From: Nitrospirae bacterium GWC2_42_7
GTDB lineage: Bacteria > Nitrospirota > Thermodesulfovibrionia > Thermodesulfovibrionales > UBA6898
Length of the DNA stretch: 6,203 nt
Direction: 5' to 3'
Assembly: GCA_001803645.1 (NCBI GenBank)
Contig: MHDW01000207.1
Span: forward strand, 9,408 to 15,610
Part shown: positions 1 through 5,667 of the stretch, in pieces
How the letters are laid out: each line of letters begins with the position of its first letter
Numbering within the stretch: position 1 is the stretch's first letter
The notes under the pieces: generated by a model
Databases searched by the model: none
What the model saw: only the letters and a program-made list of their open reading frames with translations
Told to the model about the DNA's origin: nothing
Translations under genes and position numbers: made by a program

Positions 1-1
1 T

Positions 2-2485
2 GAAAAAGTTGGCCCACCACAAGGTGCTATTTATAAGATTCCGGTCCTGCTTATCAACTTCAGCGATACAACCACAACATATACTGCGGGAAATTTCGAG
101 AGTCTTCTTTTCGGCGACAGTGTCTGGAGCATGAAGGACTATTATGAAGAAGTCTCCTATGGAGATTTCAGTGTTTCTGCAGGCCCGGAGGGAGTTACAG
201 GCTGGTATACTGCCTCTAAAACTCACGATTATTATGGAGCAAATGTTGGCAGTAATGATGAGGACGAGTGGCCGGGTGATCTGGTTTATGAGGCTGTTTT
301 TGCTGCAAATGCCTCAGGCTATGATTTTGCCCCATATGATATGGATGGCGACTGTTATGTTGATGTTGTAAATATAGTCCATCAGGGAACCGGTGAAGAA
401 GCAGGAGGCCCATCAACTGATATCTGGTCACATAGCTGGAGTCTTAATGGGGCGAATTATTGGGGCCGAAGCCATTATGGAAAATTCACAACAAGTTCTC
501 CTTGCACGTCAGGCGGTTTCATTAAAATTGATGATTATGTAATACAGCCTGAAACACTCGATGGCGGCCAACAGACCATGGGTGTTTTTGCACATGAATA
601 TGCTCATGCGCTTGGATTACCAGACCTTTATGACACTGACGGCAGTTCAAATGGTGTCGGTGACTGGAGCTTAATGGACAGCGGCTCATGGAATAAAGCA
701 ACACAATATGGTGACCGTCCTGCTCATCTTGATGCATGGTCTAAATATTTTCTCGGCTGGGTGGACCCTATAGAGGTTTCAGGCCTCTTAACTAATGAGC
801 CTATCTATCAGGCAGAAGGCGATCCTGATATCTATAAATTTCTTGCCGGCACTCCATTATCAGGTGAATACTTCTTAGTTGAGAACAGGCAAAAGGTCGG
901 CTTTGACTCAGCTTTGCCGGGCTCAGGACTACTTATATGGCATATTGACGGCAGTAAGATAAACTCCAATCTGGATTTAAATACTGTAAATAATTATGAA
1001 TGCTATCAGGGAGGCCCCTCCTGTTCTGTAAGTCACTATGGCGTCAAACTCATGCAGGCTGACAATCTCTGGGAACTTGAGAAGAGCTTATCTTATGGAA
1101 ACACAGGAGATACCTTCAAATCTCCAGGGAATACAACTTTCAACGCAACATCCCTGCCGAACAGCAATTTATATAACAGAAACAACAGTAATGTCAGAGT
1201 CACAAATATAAGCGCATCCGGCAATCCAATGACAGCCACACTTGATAATACGCCGCCTCTAACTCCGATCTCCCTTACATCTACTCCCGGCACTTGGACA
1301 AATACTAATTCTTTTTCCATTAACTGGACAAACCCCTCTGTTCCCTCAGGTATCGCAGGAGCTTACTACAAGATCGGCGCTGCTCCAACATCTGACAGCG
1401 ATGGAGCTTACACTACCAGCAAGCCTTTTGCTGTATCTGCAACTGCAGAAGGCGAACAGAACATTTACGTTTGGCTGAAGGATGGAGATGACAAAATTAA
1501 TTACTCGGACGCCGGTTCTACAGTGCTTTATTATGACAACTCAGCTCCTGCTGACGGGACACTGAGCGCTTCGGTAGATAGTTTAAACGCACTATTAAGC
1601 TGGACAGAATTTACAGATGCAGGTGGAAGCGGTATTAGCACATATAAACTGGTCTTCAGCACAGGCAGTACACCTGCAACATGCAATGATGGAGCGCAGA
1701 TATATTCAGGCTCAGGTACATCATATACCCATTCACCTCTTTCAAACGCCACAACTTACTATTACCGGGTTTGTGCAATAGATAGCTCCGGGAACATGTC
1801 TTCTGGTGCAATTAATAATGCCTTTGTCGGAATAGCGACGACTCTTCCTGCTGAAGGCGATGAATATTCCTCATGCTCCTATTACTCTCCGCCCACCTTC
1901 CTGTGGGACACTGATGATACATTCAGTAAATTAGAAATTCAGTTCTCAATAGACAACTTATTTACCAAACCCACAAAGGCCAATGGCATAATAGGCCTTA
2001 ACCAGATCTCACTCTCCAAAACATGGAAGAAGATTCTGACCATGCCGGGCACAGCAGGAGGCACTGTATACTGGAGGGTCGCAGGAATTAAGGCTGATAA
2101 GTCAATGGTCTACAGCAATACCTCTTCATTTACAGTTGAAGCTCTTGAGCCTGTGTCTAATATGGATATTTCGCCTGCAAGCCGGTCATCACTGCCGACT
2201 ATTTCATGGGAGAACAACTGTGCAATAAGCTTCAAGGTCTGGTTTGCAAATGACAGCGATTTTCTGAACAAGAGTACCACAATGAAAAGTCTTTCCTTCA
2301 AAATACTAAATCCCAACGATAATGGAGGAGCATTTTCCCTGGATCTTCTCTCAAAGGAATGGGACAACATAAGATCAGTTGTTGGAGATATGAGTGGTTC
2401 GACAATATACTGGTACGTAGAATCATGGGATAAAATAAAAGGATATGCAAAAACATCGATAGAGAGCTTTGTATTGAATCCGTAA
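2..2485 (+). CDS. M6 family (immune inhibitor A-like) secreted zinc metalloprotease with C-terminal FN3/Ig-like repeats, 5' partial
   Basis: The frame is open from the first codon at nt 2, and the sequence before the first internal ATG (nt 131) already reads as family sequence (KIPVLLINFSD, then FESLLFG). The true start, signal peptide and propeptide are therefore upstream; 827 residues are present. Counting from nt 2, the zinc motif HEYAHALGLPD is at residues 198-208 (ligands H198 and H202, catalytic E199, probable third ligand D208), followed by a Met-turn-like GDWSLMDSGSW around M225. An upstream DMDGDCYVDVVN stretch resembles the Asp-rich, probably calcium-binding segment of M6 peptidases. 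From about residue 415 the protein becomes beta-sandwich repeats: units starting near 415 (DNTPP), 512 (DNSAP, clear FN3 with a YYYRVCAID strand), 610 and 714. No sorting signal or C-terminal membrane helix is visible, so it is probably secreted and degrades extracellular protein. The substrate cannot be read from sequence. Confidence 0.93.
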   Translation, partial: EKVGPPQGAIYKIPVLLINFSDTTTTYTAGNFESLLFGDSVWSMKDYYEEVSYGDFSVSAGPEGVTGWYTASKTHDYYGANVGSNDEDEWPGDLVYEAVFAANASGYDFAPYDMDGDCYVDVVNIVHQGTGEEAGGPSTDIWSHSWSLNGANYWGRSHYGKFTTSSPCTSGGFIKIDDYVIQPETLDGGQQTMGVFAHEYAHALGLPDLYDTDGSSNGVGDWSLMDSGSWNKATQYGDRPAHLDAWSKYFLGWVDPIEVSGLLTNEPIYQAEGDPDIYKFLAGTPLSGEYFLVENRQKVGFDSALPGSGLLIWHIDGSKINSNLDLNTVNNYECYQGGPSCSVSHYGVKLMQADNLWELEKSLSYGNTGDTFKSPGNTTFNATSLPNSNLYNRNNSNVRVTNISASGNPMTATLDNTPPLTPISLTSTPGTWTNTNSFSINWTNPSVPSGIAGAYYKIGAAPTSDSDGAYTTSKPFAVSATAEGEQNIYVWLKDGDDKINYSDAGSTVLYYDNSAPADGTLSASVDSLNALLSWTEFTDAGGSGISTYKLVFSTGSTPATCNDGAQIYSGSGTSYTHSPLSNATTYYYRVCAIDSSGNMSSGAINNAFVGIATTLPAEGDEYSSCSYYSPPTFLWDTDDTFSKLEIQFSIDNLFTKPTKANGIIGLNQISLSKTWKKILTMPGTAGGTVYWRVAGIKADKSMVYSNTSSFTVEALEPVSNMDISPASRSSLPTISWENNCAISFKVWFANDSDFLNKSTTMKSLSFKILNPNDNGGAFSLDLLSKEWDNIRSVVGDMSGSTIYWYVESWDKIKGYAKTSIESFVLNP

Positions 2486-2511
2486 CATACCCTTCTGTCT
2501 GAAATTTGTCT

Positions 2512-2517
2512 TATAAT
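2512..2517 (+). promoter_or_regulatory. Possible -10 element (TATAAT) immediately before amrS
   Basis: A perfect TATAAT ends 5 nt before the amrS ATG at 2523, in a 37-nt gap after the protease stop. No convincing -35 hexamer lies 15-19 nt upstream, and there is no Shine-Dalgarno sequence before the ATG. If this is a real -10, transcription would start at or next to the ATG and give a leaderless mRNA. AT-rich chance occurrence is a serious alternative. Confidence 0.25.
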
Positions 2518-2522
2518 AAATC

Positions 2523-3497
2523 ATGGCAAATAAGGTGCAGTGTGAACTTTGCCCTACCGAATGCGTGCTTGAGGACTATCAGGTCGGCGGATGCAGGGTG
2601 AGGATCAACAAGGGCGGAGTTCTTTACAGCCTTGTCTATGGAAAACCCTGTGCTGTTGCGGTAGATCCTATAGAAAAAAAACCTTTTTTTCATTTTCTTC
2701 CTGCAACAACAGCTTTTTCGATCGCAACAGCCGGATGTGTTCTCGGGTGCAAGTTCTGCCAGAACTGGCAGATATCACAGGCTAAACCAGAGGAAACAGA
2801 TAATAAAGACCTGATGCCTGATGAGGTTATAAGACAGGCGATATTCTATAACTGCAGGACCATCACATACACCTATACCGAGCCAGCGGTATTTTATGAA
2901 TACATGTATGACACAGCTAAGATCGCAAAGAATTTCGACCTGAAAAATGCGATGCATACATGCGGATATATTAATGAGAAACCTTTAAAGGAATTAACAA
3001 AATATATGGATGCTGCTGATGTTGATCTAAAAGCGTTCACAGAAGATTTTTACAGCAGGATATGCGGCGGAAGGCTTAAGCCGGTACTGGAATCTCTTGT
3101 GCTTCTGAAAAAACAGGGAGTATGGCTCGAGATAACGAATCTTGTTATCCCGACTCTCAATGATGACATGAATAAAATTAAAGCGATGTGTAAATGGATC
3201 GCAGGAAATCTTGGAGCAGATGTGCCTCTGCATTTCTCAAGGTTCTTCCCCTACTATAAACTAAAGGACCTGCCCCCTACACCTCTTGAAACATTAAAAG
3301 ATGCAAGGAATACTGCGATGAATGCCGGGCTTAAATACGTATACCTCGGAAATCTGAGGAGCGAAACAGAGAATACGTACTGCCCTGGATGCAAAAAGCT
3401 TCTCATCGAGAGAATCGGTTATAATGTAAGACAGAACAATATAAATAATGCGAAATGTAATTTTTGCGGCACAGTGATTTCCGGTATATGGAGTTGA
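2523..3497 (+). CDS. amrS: AmmeMemoRadiSam system radical SAM enzyme AmrS
   Basis: A 324-residue radical SAM protein. The cluster-binding motif CVLGCKFC (C72, C76, C79; CxxxCxxC) sits in the context IATAGC..CKFCQNW, preceded by DPIEKKPFFHFLP, both highly characteristic of AmrS. The N-terminus has further cysteines (C7, C10, C14, C24; CELCPTEC) and the C-terminus has two CxxC pairs (C287/C290 and C312/C315, ending CGTVISGIW), which look like zinc-ribbon or auxiliary-metal sites. The family resembles pyruvate formate-lyase activating enzymes; it should bind a [4Fe-4S] cluster and cleave SAM to a 5'-deoxyadenosyl radical, with substrate unknown. Many relatives carry an N-terminal Tat leader plus a linker ending near an ARFYxKL-type motif; here the protein begins directly at the CxxC region, so it is predicted to be cytoplasmic. 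ATG 2523 has no SD; GTG 2535 is an in-frame alternative but would remove only four residues. The next gene starts 1 nt after the stop. Confidence 0.95.
   Translation: MANKVQCELCPTECVLEDYQVGGCRVRINKGGVLYSLVYGKPCAVAVDPIEKKPFFHFLPATTAFSIATAGCVLGCKFCQNWQISQAKPEETDNKDLMPDEVIRQAIFYNCRTITYTYTEPAVFYEYMYDTAKIAKNFDLKNAMHTCGYINEKPLKELTKYMDAADVDLKAFTEDFYSRICGGRLKPVLESLVLLKKQGVWLEITNLVIPTLNDDMNKIKAMCKWIAGNLGADVPLHFSRFFPYYKLKDLPPTPLETLKDARNTAMNAGLKYVYLGNLRSETENTYCPGCKKLLIERIGYNVRQNNINNAKCNFCGTVISGIWS
3490..3493 (+). promoter_or_regulatory. Ribosome-binding site for the small Tat-like ORF (ATG 3499)
   Basis: GGAG lies inside the last codons of amrS, 5 nt before ATG 3499, and that ATG follows the amrS stop by a single base. 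This supports translational coupling and favours 3499 as an original start, upstream of the palindromic repeat. Confidence 0.5.
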
Positions 3498-3498
3498 G

Positions 3499-3789
3499 AT
3501 GAGGTCATTAGTAAAGCCAAATACGTCACCCTCCCCTTCATCCCCTCCCCTCAAGGGAGGGGCAATATTATTACCCTCTCCCCTGGAGGCCTATGGCTCG
3601 GAGCCAACGGCTCATAGAGGAGAGGGTGAGGGGGCCTTACTTATGGACTCCCTTAAAATAACAAGGAGAGAGTTTTTCAGTTTTTTTATAATAGGCGCCG
3701 TACTCAGCCTGATCGGTAAAAAGGTGAGAGTTGGGACTAAACCCCAAAAAGCCAGGTTCTGGAGAAAAATAAATGAAGATAAAAAATGA
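3499..3789 (+). CDS. Small Tat-leader-like protein; conserved-looking part is the last 48 residues (possible start 3643)
   Basis: From ATG 3499 the product is 96 residues, but residues about 10-44 are a translation of a C/G-rich palindromic repeat (Pro/Ser/Gly-rich). The part that looks like a real protein starts at M49 (ATG 3643) and is 48 residues long: a twin-arginine motif ITRREFFSF, a hydrophobic stretch FFIIGAVLSLIG, then a basic tail containing QKARFWRKI. There is no clear AxA cleavage site, so it may remain a membrane anchor. The tail resembles the linker that joins the Tat leader to the first CxxC of leader-bearing AmrS proteins. Start choice is open: 3499 has GGAG 5 nt upstream and directly follows amrS, whereas 3643 has a GAGGGGG tract 8 nt upstream, supplied by the repeat arm. 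The end overlaps the next gene by 17 nt. Function unknown; a role in tethering or export of the AmmeMemoRadiSam partners is inference. It could instead be a remnant of a broken or duplicated AmrS N-terminus. Confidence 0.55.
   Translation: MRSLVKPNTSPSPSSPPLKGGAILLPSPLEAYGSEPTAHRGEGEGALLMDSLKITRREFFSFFIIGAVLSLIGKKVRVGTKPQKARFWRKINEDKK
3526..3634. repeat. C-rich/G-rich palindromic repeat (nested hairpins) between amrS and the Tat-leader region
   Basis: Outer arms TCACCCTCCCCT (3526-3537) and AGGAGAGGGTGA (3618-3629) match at 11 of 12 positions. Inside are a hairpin of CCCCTCCC (3542-3549) with GGGAGGGG (3555-3562), and a second arrangement in which ACCCTCTCC (3573-3581) pairs with GGAGAGGGT (3619-3627) around an inner CTATG/CATAG stem (3591-3595 with 3613-3617). 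The CCCCTCC..GGAGGGG core resembles the repeats at 5407-5642. It contains no stop in the frame of ATG 3499. The structure could affect mRNA stability or translation between amrS and the downstream genes. Confidence 0.8.
3761..3764 (+). promoter_or_regulatory. Ribosome-binding site for the MEMO-AMMECR1 gene (ATG 3773)
   Basis: GGAG lies 8 nt before ATG 3773, inside the last codons of the small Tat-like ORF. It is the best initiation signal for the fusion gene; the later in-frame ATG 3944 has no comparable motif upstream. This is the main reason for choosing 3773 as the annotated start. Confidence 0.5.
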
Positions 3790-5392
3790 CGAACGCACAA
3801 AAAACGTCAGTGCGAATTCTTCGCTTGTCATTGCGAGTAAAACGAAGCAATCTCTCTTTACGCTCAGGACAGGCTCCGTGAGGCAATCTCGTTTTTGCCA
3901 CCTAATGGGGAAAAAAGATTGCTTCGTCACTCCATTCCTCGCAATGACAACTTTCTCTAATGCTTCCGGGATTGTCAAAATTAATCTGCTTGCAGTTTTA
4001 TACTGTCTGTTCTTATTTATCATTGCCGGCTGCACAGGAAACATAAAAGAGCCTTCTGTTGCAGGGTCTTTTTACCCTGCTGACCAGAACGAACTGAAGG
4101 TGATGGTTAATATGTTCCTGTCACGCGCTGAAAGCAAACCTGTTGAAGGGAGGCTTATAGCACTTATTTCTCCTCATGCAGGCTACCAGTTTTCAGGGCA
4201 GGTTGCAGCCTTTACATATAACCATCTCAACGAAAGGCAAATTGACACAGTCATTCTTATAGGATCAAGCCACCACGTCTCTTTTACAGGAGCATCTGTT
4301 TATACAACCGGAAGCCTGAAAACGCCTCTCGGGAACATAAAGATCGATGAGAGCATTGCCAGATCACTGCTGGATGAAAAGGCTGATGTCAGATTTTATC
4401 CCGAGGCCTTTGAAAAGGAACATTCCATAGAAGTACAACTGCCGTTCCTTCAACAGACGCTGAAGAATTTTAAAATAGTCCCGATAATAATAGGATCTCC
4501 GACAAGAGAAGCTGTTGATCATTTGACTGATAAATTGATGCGGGTTCTAAGCAAAAACAAAAAAGCAATAATAGTCGCAAGCACAGATCTATCCCATTAT
4601 CATGACTATCAGACAGCCGTCACAATGGACAATAAAATGATAGATGCCATCCAGAGAATGTCCCTTGAAAACGTAGAAATGCACCTGCTCAACGGAGAAG
4701 GAGAGATGTGCGGTGCATATCCGGTAATATTGACAATGGCTGTTGCCCGCGGACTCGGCGCAACAAACGGGGTGCTGTACAAATATGCAAATTCAGGAGA
4801 TGTCACAGGTGACAAGTCGAGAGTTGTAGGATACGGGGCTCTTGGACTTTACAAAAGCAGCCTGTCCAAAAAAGAAAAAGAGGAACTTCTTTCTATCGCA
4901 AAAAAAACTATCTTTTATTATGTAACTCACGGGAAAGTTTTAGAAGCTGAGCCAAAAGACATAAGGCTGAAAGCCAACGGGGCTACTTTTGTGACAATAA
5001 TCAGGAGCGGGGACCTCAGAGGCTGTATCGGAAATCTTCAGCCTGTAATGCCTCTATATAGATCCGTTATAACAAATGCTGTATCTGCTGCAACAAGAGA
5101 TCCAAGGTTCCCTCCAATGACAAGGGGAGAACTTGGAGATATGTCTGTCGAGATATCTGTACTTTCTCCGATGGAACTTCTTTTAGATACAAAAAACATT
5201 GTGATAGGCAGGCATGGGCTTTATATTGTAAAGGGAGAAAACAGCGGCCTTCTGCTCCCTCAGGTTGCAACGGATTTCAAATGGGATGTTAACACATTCC
5301 TTGAACAGGCATCTGTAAAAGCAGGCCTTCCAAAAGATGCCTGGAAAGACAAGAACACAAAGCTTTACACTTTTACTGCTGAGGTTTTTTGA
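3773..5392 (+). CDS. amrB: AmmeMemoRadiSam fusion lipoprotein: MEMO domain (AmrB) + AMMECR1 domain (AmrA)
   Basis: A 539-residue fusion. The MEMO domain spans about residues 92-370 (KEPSVAGSFYP to GYGALGLY). It keeps residues corresponding to the metal ligands of human MEMO1: H135 in SPHAGY, the H167/H168 pair in SSHH, and C313 in EMCGAYP; STDLSHYHD (270-278) is also typical. The AMMECR1 domain spans about 375-538, with its hallmark LRGCIG at 415-420 and DPRFPP shortly after. The two families are known to be fused or adjacent next to AmrS; the joint reaction is unresolved as far as I know. Before the MEMO domain is a lipoprotein signal: a hydrophobic run ending in the lipobox IAGC (Cys at residue 87, nt 4031-4033), predicting a membrane-anchored, exported protein. 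Residues about 18-59 are translated from a palindromic repeat, giving an abnormally long N-region. Start 3944 would give a normal 29-residue signal but lacks an SD; 3773 has GGAG at 8 nt and overlaps the upstream ORF. Confidence 0.93.
   Translation: MKIKNDERTKNVSANSSLVIASKTKQSLFTLRTGSVRQSRFCHLMGKKDCFVTPFLAMTTFSNASGIVKINLLAVLYCLFLFIIAGCTGNIKEPSVAGSFYPADQNELKVMVNMFLSRAESKPVEGRLIALISPHAGYQFSGQVAAFTYNHLNERQIDTVILIGSSHHVSFTGASVYTTGSLKTPLGNIKIDESIARSLLDEKADVRFYPEAFEKEHSIEVQLPFLQQTLKNFKIVPIIIGSPTREAVDHLTDKLMRVLSKNKKAIIVASTDLSHYHDYQTAVTMDNKMIDAIQRMSLENVEMHLLNGEGEMCGAYPVILTMAVARGLGATNGVLYKYANSGDVTGDKSRVVGYGALGLYKSSLSKKEKEELLSIAKKTIFYYVTHGKVLEAEPKDIRLKANGATFVTIIRSGDLRGCIGNLQPVMPLYRSVITNAVSAATRDPRFPPMTRGELGDMSVEISVLSPMELLLDTKNIVIGRHGLYIVKGENSGLLLPQVATDFKWDVNTFLEQASVKAGLPKDAWKDKNTKLYTFTAEVF
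3825..3950. repeat. Palindromic repeat (GTCATTGCGAG...CTCGCAATGAC) inside the 5' end of the MEMO-AMMECR1 ORF
   Basis: Two perfect arm pairs: GTCATTGCGAG (3827-3837) with CTCGCAATGAC (3938-3948), and ACGAAGCAATCT (3842-3853) with AGATTGCTTCGT (3916-3927). A further AGGCAATCTC copy lies in the loop at 3881-3890. This GTCATTGCGAG/GAAGCAATC type is a recurrent dispersed palindrome in many bacterial genomes and recalls rickettsial palindromic elements, some of which sit in frame inside genes. Here it is also read without stops in the frame of ATG 3773. The exact boundaries are uncertain; with the flanking TT/AA it is 126 bp. Confidence 0.85.
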
Positions 5393-5472
5393 TGAATATC
5401 CATTTACCACCCCTTAATCCCCTCCTAAAATAGGCGGGGAGCTTGGGAACAGAAATACAACCCACCCCTTAA

Positions 5473-5497
5473 TCCCCTCCAAGGAGGGGACTTTTTT
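5473..5497 (+). terminator. Rho-independent terminator for the AmmeMemoRadiSam operon
   Basis: The perfect inverted repeat TCCCCTCC AA GGAGGGGA (5473-5490) is followed by C and six T residues (5491-5497), 80 nt after the fusion gene stop. Stem GC content and the U-tract are those of a strong intrinsic terminator acting on plus-strand transcripts. On the minus strand no U-tract follows, so it is directional. Confidence 0.75.
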
Positions 5498-5580
5498 ATA
5501 ATTCCTCTCTTTGGCGGGAGCTTTTTTATAATTCCTCTCTTTGGCGGGAGCTTTTTTATAATTCCCCTCTTGGGAGGGGT
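5491..5580 (+). repeat. 30-bp tandem repeat, two identical units plus a diverged third, each with a terminator-like hairpin
   Basis: Units at 5491-5520 and 5521-5550 are identical (CTTTTTTATAATTCC followed by TCTCTTTGGCGGGAG). The third, 5551-5580, keeps the first half and diverges after it. Within the units, CTCTC (5505-5509, 5535-5539) can pair with GGGAG (5516-5520, 5546-5550) around a 6-nt loop with one G-U pair, and each stem is followed by C plus six T. The third unit instead carries CCCCTC/GAGGGG (5564-5569 with 5574-5579) and no T-tract. On the minus strand the unit reads as a decapeptide repeat, but that ORF looks spurious. Confidence 0.85.
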
Positions 5581-5667
5581 GCAGGGGTGGGTATCTTAAC
5601 ACCCCTCCTTGGTTAAGGAGGGGTGGCCGGAGGCCGGGGTGGTTTGTATAATTTTATAATCTTATTT

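Larger units (their letters stand above)
5407..5642. repeat. Cluster of C-rich/G-rich palindromic repeats filling the convergent intergenic region
   Basis: The 275-nt gap between the fusion gene and the kinase holds no credible gene and is nearly all repeat. CCACCCC occurs at 5407-5413 and 5462-5468; the inverted GGGGTGG occurs at 5584-5590, 5620-5626 and 5636-5642. Several hairpins are nested inside, including TCCCCTCCTA/TAGGCGGGGA (5418-5427 with 5431-5440, one mismatch) and a perfect CACCCCTCCTT/AAGGAGGGGTG stem (5600-5610 with 5615-5625, loop GGTT). Repeats of this CCACCCCTTAATCCCCTCC type are dispersed in many environmental bacterial genomes, usually between genes. Confidence 0.85.

Noticed and set aside
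3526..3950. A CRISPR array or insertion sequence spanning the two repeats
   Set aside because: There are only single palindromes of two different families, with no regular spacers, no transposase and no evident target duplication.
3637..4044. Minus-strand 135-residue ORF across the small Tat gene and the palindromic repeat
   Set aside because: It is open mainly because the repeat is stop-poor on both strands; it overlaps the start of the well-supported fusion gene and shows no family features.
5497..5562. TATAAT in each 30-bp unit (5497-5502, 5527-5532, 5557-5562) as possible promoters
   Set aside because: No -35-like hexamer lies at 15-19 nt; the nearest TTGGCG is only 10 nt upstream. The T-tract plus hairpin explanation fits better.
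5414..5602. Minus-strand 62-residue ORF with a repeated decapeptide NYKKAPAKER
   Set aside because: It is a translation of the 30-bp tandem repeat and flanking CCACCCC palindromes; 30 bp is a multiple of three, so the periodicity is automatic, and the region has terminator structure instead.
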